A DNA stretch of 9,859 nucleotides from Gemmatimonadota bacterium. Lineage in GTDB: Bacteria; Gemmatimonadota; Gemmatimonadetes; Gemmatimonadales; Gemmatimonadaceae. Positions 6,262 through 9,859 of the stretch are shown piece by piece (position 1 is the first letter of the stretch; each line of letters opens with the position of its first letter). Both the position numbers and the translations under genes were made by a program. Below the pieces are notes generated by a model. That model was not told the DNA's origin, did not search any database, and worked only from the letters and a program-made list of their open reading frames with translations. The stretch is from contig CANGXK010000061.1 of the NCBI GenBank assembly GCA_947457715.1, positions 1 through 9,859 of the forward strand, read 5' to 3'.

Positions 6262-6734
6262 TGATCGATCAAGACCTGTTCCGGGCCGTCCTCGGCCGCT
6301 TCGCGTCCGGCATCACCGTCATCACGACGCATGATGCGAATGGCACGCCGCACGGCATGACCGTGAGCGCCTTCTCGTCGCTCAGCCTCGATCCGCCGCT
6401 GGTGATGGTGTGCATCGGCAACGACGCCACCATGGCTCCGGTGATGGCGCAGGCCACCAGCTTCGCCGTCAACGTGCTCGCCGACACGCAGGAAGCGCTG
6501 TCGCGCCGCTTCGCCGGCAAGTTCGATGACCGGTTCGCCGGCGTGGGTTATACCGACGGCGAACTGGGAGACGCGGTACTCGACGACGTGCTGGCGTCGA
6601 TGCAGTGCCGCATCGTCGCGCGCCATCCGGCCGGCGACCATGTGATCGTGGTTGGCCATGTGGAACAGGCCGCGGTGCGCGATGCGAAACCGTTGCTCTA
6701 CTATCGCGGCGGCTACGCGCAGTTGGAACGATAG
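6261..6734 (+). CDS. Flavin reductase-like domain protein (HpaC/RutF type)
   Basis: This 157-residue single-domain protein matches flavin reductase-like proteins from end to end: LFRAVLGRFASGITVITT near the N-terminus, then GTPHGMTVSAFSSLSLDPPLVMVCI (about 28-52), FAVNVLADTQEALSRRFAG, and a C-terminal GDHVIVVGHVE...PLLYYRGGYAQL. Such proteins bind FMN or FAD and use NAD(P)H to make reduced flavin for a partner monooxygenase. Some instead keep the flavin as a cofactor. The start ATG shares one base with the stop of the FAD oxidoreductase, indicating translational coupling and probably a shared task. There is no Shine-Dalgarno. Family assignment is secure; the partner enzyme is inferred from position. 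Confidence 0.9.
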   Translation: MIDQDLFRAVLGRFASGITVITTHDANGTPHGMTVSAFSSLSLDPPLVMVCIGNDATMAPVMAQATSFAVNVLADTQEALSRRFAGKFDDRFAGVGYTDGELGDAVLDDVLASMQCRIVARHPAGDHVIVVGHVEQAAVRDAKPLLYYRGGYAQLER

Positions 6735-6751
6735 ACTCGCCCCTTGCCTCC

Positions 6752-7489
6752 ATGTTCACGCCGGCGCGTCAACGCGGCCGCGAGATCCTCGACGACCCCG
6801 GTCAGGATCCCGCGCTCGCGTTGCGCTCATTGCGCGATGTCGCGCTGGCCAACCGGTTCTTCGGTGGACGCCGCGCGGTGCTGGCCGAAGTGCAGCGGGT
6901 CGTACGCGCCCGGCCGTCGATGCGTGGGACAGCGGGGGCATCGCCGGAGCCGATCACCTTGCTCGACATCGGCACCGGACTCGGCGACATCCCGCGCGCC
7001 GCGCAGCGCATGGCGGCGCGGAGGGCGATCCCGATGACGACGATCGGCGTCGAGCTCGTGCCGACCCTGGCGCGCGCGGCGGGCACGGCGTGCACGCATG
7101 CGCTCGCAGCCGACGCCATGGCGCTGCCCTTCCCGGACGGCAGCATCGACATCGTGACCTGCTCGCAGGTGCTGCACCACTTCGACGGCGCGGAGGCGGA
7201 GCGACTGCTGCAGGAATGCACGCGCGTAGCGCGCGCGGCCGTGATCATCGGCGATCTGCGTCGCAGCTGGTTTGCGGTGGCCGGCCTCTGGGCGGCATCG
7301 TTCCTGCTGGGGTTCCATCCGGTGAGCCGTCACGACGGCATCGTGTCGATCCTGCGTGGCTTCACGGGCGGCGAATTGCAGCGGCTCGTGGAACGCGCCA
7401 CGGGTTGCCGCGCGCACGCGCACCGGGCGCTGGGCTTCCGGGTGGTCGCGGTGTGGTCGCCCAGCCAACGTGGCATCGCGCGTCCGTAA
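6752..7489 (+). CDS. Class I SAM-dependent methyltransferase
   Basis: This 245-residue protein has a Rossmann methyltransferase core: motif I LLDIGTGLGDIP (70-81), an acidic residue after strand 2 (GVELVP, 99-104), AADAMALPFPDGSIDIV (119-135) and CSQVLHHF (137-144), then a DLRRSWF strand/loop. The N-terminal stretch ILDDPGQDP...RSLRDVALANRFFGG (12-39) is, as I recall, characteristic of UbiE-like methyltransferases found beside type III polyketide synthase genes in several bacteria. The substrate would then be a phenolic or quinone-like lipid, which is inference. A hydrophobic patch (about 172-188) may contact membrane or lipid. ATG 6752 lies 17 bases after the flavin reductase stop. The same frame is open from 6605, but that upstream part overlaps the reductase gene and is not part of this protein. 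Confidence 0.85.
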   Translation: MFTPARQRGREILDDPGQDPALALRSLRDVALANRFFGGRRAVLAEVQRVVRARPSMRGTAGASPEPITLLDIGTGLGDIPRAAQRMAARRAIPMTTIGVELVPTLARAAGTACTHALAADAMALPFPDGSIDIVTCSQVLHHFDGAEAERLLQECTRVARAAVIIGDLRRSWFAVAGLWAASFLLGFHPVSRHDGIVSILRGFTGGELQRLVERATGCRAHAHRALGFRVVAVWSPSQRGIARP

Positions 7490-8028
7490 TGTCTCCCATT
7501 ACTCCTTCAGCCTCGACCATGCACCCGAACTACGAACTGGGTCCGCCACCGGCGGATCAACTGGTAACGCAGATCGATGAGCGGATCGTGCGCGCACCGG
7601 TGGCGCGCATCTTCGACATCGCGCGCGAGGTCGAGCACTGGCCGGCGTATCTGCGGCATTACCGGTTCGTACGGTTCCGTCATCGCACGCCCGACGGTGG
7701 TGGCATGGTGGAGATGGCGGCCAATCGCCCGTTCGGCCTGTTCAACTGGCCCACGTGGTGGTTGTCGGAGATGGCGGTGAATCACGACGTGCCGTGGGTG
7801 CGGTTCAAGCATGTCGGTGGCGTGACCACGCGTATGGACGTGGAATGGTCGTTCACGCCGGTCGAGGGTGGCACGCTCACGCGCATCGTGCACGTGTGGA
7901 ATGGCCCCTTGTGGCCGGTGATCGGACGGTTCGCGGCCCGCCAAGTGATCGCTCCGGTGTTCGTGCACGGCATCGCGTCGCGCACGCTGGCGGGCCTGGC
8001 CGCCGTCGCTGAACGGACTCCGACATGA
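7489..8028 (+). CDS. SRPBCC family (START/polyketide cyclase-like) protein
   Basis: This 179-residue protein has the SRPBCC helix-grip layout: a first strand DERIVRAPVARIFDIAREVEHWPAYLRHY (about 30-58), typical of polyketide cyclase/COQ10-like proteins, alternating strands in 60-140 (VEMAANRPFGLFNWP, WVRFKHVGGVTTRMDVEWSF, LTRIVHVWNG), and a long C-terminal helix from about 145 to 176. The fold encloses a hydrophobic cavity. Family members cyclise polyketides, carry quinones or lipids, or bind hydrophobic ligands. No obvious catalytic residue set can be named from sequence. ATG 7489 forms TAATG with the methyltransferase stop. ATG 7519 is a shorter alternative that removes the unstructured first ten residues. 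Its end overlaps the ketosynthase start by 4 bases (ATGA). Confidence 0.8.
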   Translation: MSPITPSASTMHPNYELGPPPADQLVTQIDERIVRAPVARIFDIAREVEHWPAYLRHYRFVRFRHRTPDGGGMVEMAANRPFGLFNWPTWWLSEMAVNHDVPWVRFKHVGGVTTRMDVEWSFTPVEGGTLTRIVHVWNGPLWPVIGRFAARQVIAPVFVHGIASRTLAGLAAVAERTPT

Positions 8029-9326
8029 CCAACCTGCCGGGCACGCGCATGCCTCCGCACACGACTCCCGAATCCTCGCCGTCACGTCGTCGGGTGGCCA
8101 TCACCGGCATCGGCTGCGTGACACCGATCGGCACGGGCGTGGAAGCGCTCTGGCAGGGGCTGCGCGCCGAGCGCTCGGCGGTGGTGCCGGCCACACGGTT
8201 CGATGCGTCGATCTACCGGTCGCAGTGCGCCGCGCAGATCGACGACTTCGACGCCACCAACTGGATCGACGCCAAGCGCGTGAAACGGCTCGATCGGTTC
8301 AGCGAGTTTGCGGTGGTGAGTGCGCTGCTGGCGCTTGAAGACGGCAAGCTCGATCTGGCCAACGAAGACCGCGACCGCGTGGGCGCGATGATGGGCACGG
8401 CGCTGGGCGGCGTGGGATACGCCGAGGAACAGGCCGCGCGCTTTTTGCACGGGGGATTGCGTGCGGTCGATGCCACGCTGGCCCTCGCCGTGTTCGGCGG
8501 ATCGGCCAGCTGCAACATGGCGATCGAGTTCGGCGTATCGGGGCCCAATTCCACCAACGCGATGAGCTGCGCGTCGGGCTCCATGGCGATCGGCGAAGCG
8601 TTCCGTCAGATCCGCGATGGCTATGCCGACGTGATGCTGGCCGGCGGCTCGGAAGCGCCACTGGCCACGTTGTGCTTCGGTGCGTTCGCCCTCATTCGCG
8701 CCATGTCGACGCGCAACGATGATCCGGCCCGCGCATCGCGGCCGTTCGACGCCCATCGCGACGGCTTCGTGATGGGGGAAGGCGGTGCGGTGCTGCTGCT
8801 GGAAGAGTGGTCGCACGCCGAGGCGCGCGGTGCGCGCATTTACGCGGAGCTCGGCGGCTACGGGACCACCAACGACGCCCATCACATGACCGCCCCGCGC
8901 CCCGACGGCGCCCAGGCCGCGCGCTGCATGCGGAACGCCCTGCGTGATGCGTCGGTGAGCGTGGAGCAAATCGACTACATCAATGCCCACGGCAGCAGCA
9001 CGCCGCTGAATGATCCCACGGAGACGATGGCGATCAAGCAGGTGTTCGGCGACCACGCGTACCGCATTCCGGTGTCGAGCACCAAGGGCTACTACGGCCA
9101 CGCGCTCGGTGCATCCGGCGCCTTCGAAGCGGCGATCAGCGCGCTCACCATTTCGCGCGGTTGGATTCCCCCTACGCTCAATCTCGACACGCCCGCCGAG
9201 GGGTGCGATCTGGATTACGTGCCGCACCGCGGCCGGGAGCTGAGTCCGAAGGTGGTGCTGTCGAACAGCTTCGGGTTTGGCGGGATCAATGCGGCGCTGG
9301 TGATGAAGCAAGCCGTGGCTCAGTAA
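8025..9326 (+). CDS. FabF-type beta-ketoacyl-ACP synthase (KAS II-like)
   Basis: This 433-residue thiolase-fold ketosynthase would carry out decarboxylative condensation of malonyl-ACP with an acyl primer. The catalytic residues are in place: Cys182 (NAMSCASGS), His322 (YINAHGSST), Lys354 (SSTKG) and His359 (YYGHALGASG). Their spacings (140 and 37) equal those of E. coli FabF Cys163/His303/His340. The gate region SFGFGGIN is near 415-422. Differences from housekeeping FabF are a roughly 20-residue Pro/Ser-rich N-terminal extension, HGSST for HGTST, and STKGYYGHALG for STKSMTGHLLG. These, with the tailoring-gene context, suggest a specialised rather than primary fatty-acid enzyme. No acyl carrier protein gene is nearby, so it would have to use the cell's general ACP or one encoded elsewhere. 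It is last in the operon and is followed by a strong inverted repeat. Confidence 0.92.
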   Translation: MTNLPGTRMPPHTTPESSPSRRRVAITGIGCVTPIGTGVEALWQGLRAERSAVVPATRFDASIYRSQCAAQIDDFDATNWIDAKRVKRLDRFSEFAVVSALLALEDGKLDLANEDRDRVGAMMGTALGGVGYAEEQAARFLHGGLRAVDATLALAVFGGSASCNMAIEFGVSGPNSTNAMSCASGSMAIGEAFRQIRDGYADVMLAGGSEAPLATLCFGAFALIRAMSTRNDDPARASRPFDAHRDGFVMGEGGAVLLLEEWSHAEARGARIYAELGGYGTTNDAHHMTAPRPDGAQAARCMRNALRDASVSVEQIDYINAHGSSTPLNDPTETMAIKQVFGDHAYRIPVSSTKGYYGHALGASGAFEAAISALTISRGWIPPTLNLDTPAEGCDLDYVPHRGRELSPKVVLSNSFGFGGINAALVMKQAVAQ

Positions 9327-9357
9327 ACTGCGAACTGTAGACTCTAAACTGCGAACT
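9324..9357. repeat. 13-bp direct repeat TAAACTGCGAACT
   Basis: Two identical copies lie at 9324-9336 and 9345-9357, 8 bases apart. The TAA of the first copy is the ketosynthase stop codon, and the second runs into the left arm of the 33-bp inverted repeat. Its composition resembles other small AACT-rich intergenic repeats rather than coding sequence. Confidence 0.7.
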
Positions 9358-9463
9358 CCCTAGGAAGCAGGAGGGAGGGTATCAGGGGCCAGGAAGCAGG
9401 AACCACGCGCGGTTCACCTGCGTCCTCCTTCCTGATACCCTCCCTCCTGCTTCCTAGGGAGTT
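9354..9463. terminator. 33-bp perfect inverted repeat between convergent genes
   Basis: Bases 9354-9386 are the exact reverse complement of 9431-9463, separated by 44 bases. The arms start AACTCCCTAGG and end GGTATCAGG. Because the ketosynthase and pyrophosphatase genes converge here, the structure can form in both transcripts and probably terminates both or protects their 3' ends. The loop carries a second copy of AGGAAGCAGGA (9391-9401, also at 9362-9372), so alternative foldings are possible. There is no long T-run on either side, so it may be a mobile palindromic element used as a terminator rather than a standard intrinsic terminator. Confidence 0.7.
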
Positions 9464-9474
9464 TACCGTCGCAA

Positions 9475-9859
9475 TCACTTACCCTTCAGATAGACTTCCG
9501 CGTACCGCTCAATGGATCTCTGAATCACCTTGAACGCCACCTCGCTCTTCTCCCATCCCTGAATCTCGACGCGCTTGCCTTCGAGGTCCTTGTAGATGCC
9601 GAAGAAGTGTTCGATCTCCTTCAGGTAGTGTGACGGCATATCCGCGATATCGTAAATGTCGTTGTGATACGGATCATCGCTGGGCACGGCGAGGATCTTC
9701 TCGTCGGGCTCCCCCTTGTCCAGCATCTTCAGCACGCCAATCGGGCGACAGGTGATCTGGCATCCCGGGAAGGTGGGCTCGTTGATACGCACGAGGATGT
9801 CGAGCGGATCGTTGTCTTCGTGCAGCGTGCGCGGGATGAATCCGTAGTCGCCCGGATAA
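9475..9859 (-). CDS. ppa: Inorganic pyrophosphatase, family I (5' end outside window)
   Basis: The gene runs off the right edge; 127 C-terminal residues are present. The translation begins YPGDYGFIPRTLHE and carries the family signature DNDPLDIL, whose three Asp are Mg2+ ligands. CRPIGVLKM, a further Asp pair in LDKGEPDEKILAVP, HFFGIYKDLEG and the closing GWEKSEVA...SIERY follow in the order seen in E. coli Ppa. Bacterial family I enzymes are about 175 residues, so about 50 residues with the first active-site Glu/Lys/Arg are missing. The enzyme hydrolyses pyrophosphate in the cytoplasm and pulls biosynthetic reactions forward. It converges on the ketosynthase operon, and nothing indicates a functional link. 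The GTG at 9790-9792 is an internal Val codon, not the start. Confidence 0.95.
   Translation of the reverse strand, partial: YPGDYGFIPRTLHEDNDPLDILVRINEPTFPGCQITCRPIGVLKMLDKGEPDEKILAVPSDDPYHNDIYDIADMPSHYLKEIEHFFGIYKDLEGKRVEIQGWEKSEVAFKVIQRSIERYAEVYLKGK

Noticed and set aside
8082..9311. 409-codon open frame antisense to the ketosynthase
   Set aside because: Composition is His/Arg-rich without motifs. It mirrors the codon periodicity of the well-supported ketosynthase.
1..9859. CRISPR array, tRNA or rRNA genes
   Set aside because: No regularly spaced repeats of CRISPR size and no cloverleaf or rRNA-like sequence were seen on either strand.

Overview
The window is a compact, GC-rich bacterial chromosome segment. 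Coding regions are dense, intergenic gaps are short, and the resident genes mostly lack a Shine-Dalgarno sequence. Gene content (M24 peptidase, secreted carboxypeptidase-regulatory-like protein, DUF92 membrane protein, zf-HC2 anti-sigma-like protein) and short AACTC/ACTCAC-type intergenic repeats would fit Gemmatimonadota. That placement is an impression from gene content and style; there is no rRNA or other marker here to prove it.

Left edge (1-790): transposon debris. An IS3-type OrfA-like fragment on the + strand abuts a broken IS256-family (mutator) transposase on the - strand. The IS256 copy has a frameshift near 480-500 and stops just after its first catalytic Asp. Beyond its start lie a probable IS end, a stretch of degenerate ACTCAC repeats and a perfect 16-bp palindrome.

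819-3596 (all - strand): a V4R-like sensor-type protein ends before a GC-rich hairpin. It is followed by an M24 (Xaa-Pro aminopeptidase-like) metallopeptidase whose stop overlaps the start of a secreted protein with a cupredoxin-like and a carboxypeptidase-regulatory-like domain.

3737-4905 (+ strand, divergent from the V4R-like gene): a small soluble zf-HC2 (anti-sigma-like) protein without a sigma factor beside it, then a DUF92 integral membrane protein. The DUF92 family includes plant VTE6, a phytyl-phosphate kinase.

5020-9326 (+ strand): the most interesting part is a tightly packed five-gene operon. It encodes a geranylgeranyl-reductase-type FAD oxidoreductase, a flavin reductase, a class I SAM methyltransferase, an SRPBCC (cyclase/START-like) protein and a FabF-type ketosynthase with an intact Cys-His-His triad. 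Three of the four junctions are stop/start overlaps. The set resembles the tailoring complement of bacterial phenolic-lipid or small polyketide loci, but no type III PKS, acyl carrier protein or ketoreductase is present. The product is unknown.

Right edge: the operon converges on a family I inorganic pyrophosphatase gene (- strand, 5' end outside the window). Between them lie a 13-bp direct repeat that includes the ketosynthase stop codon and a perfect 33-bp inverted repeat, probably a bidirectional terminator or a small palindromic element.
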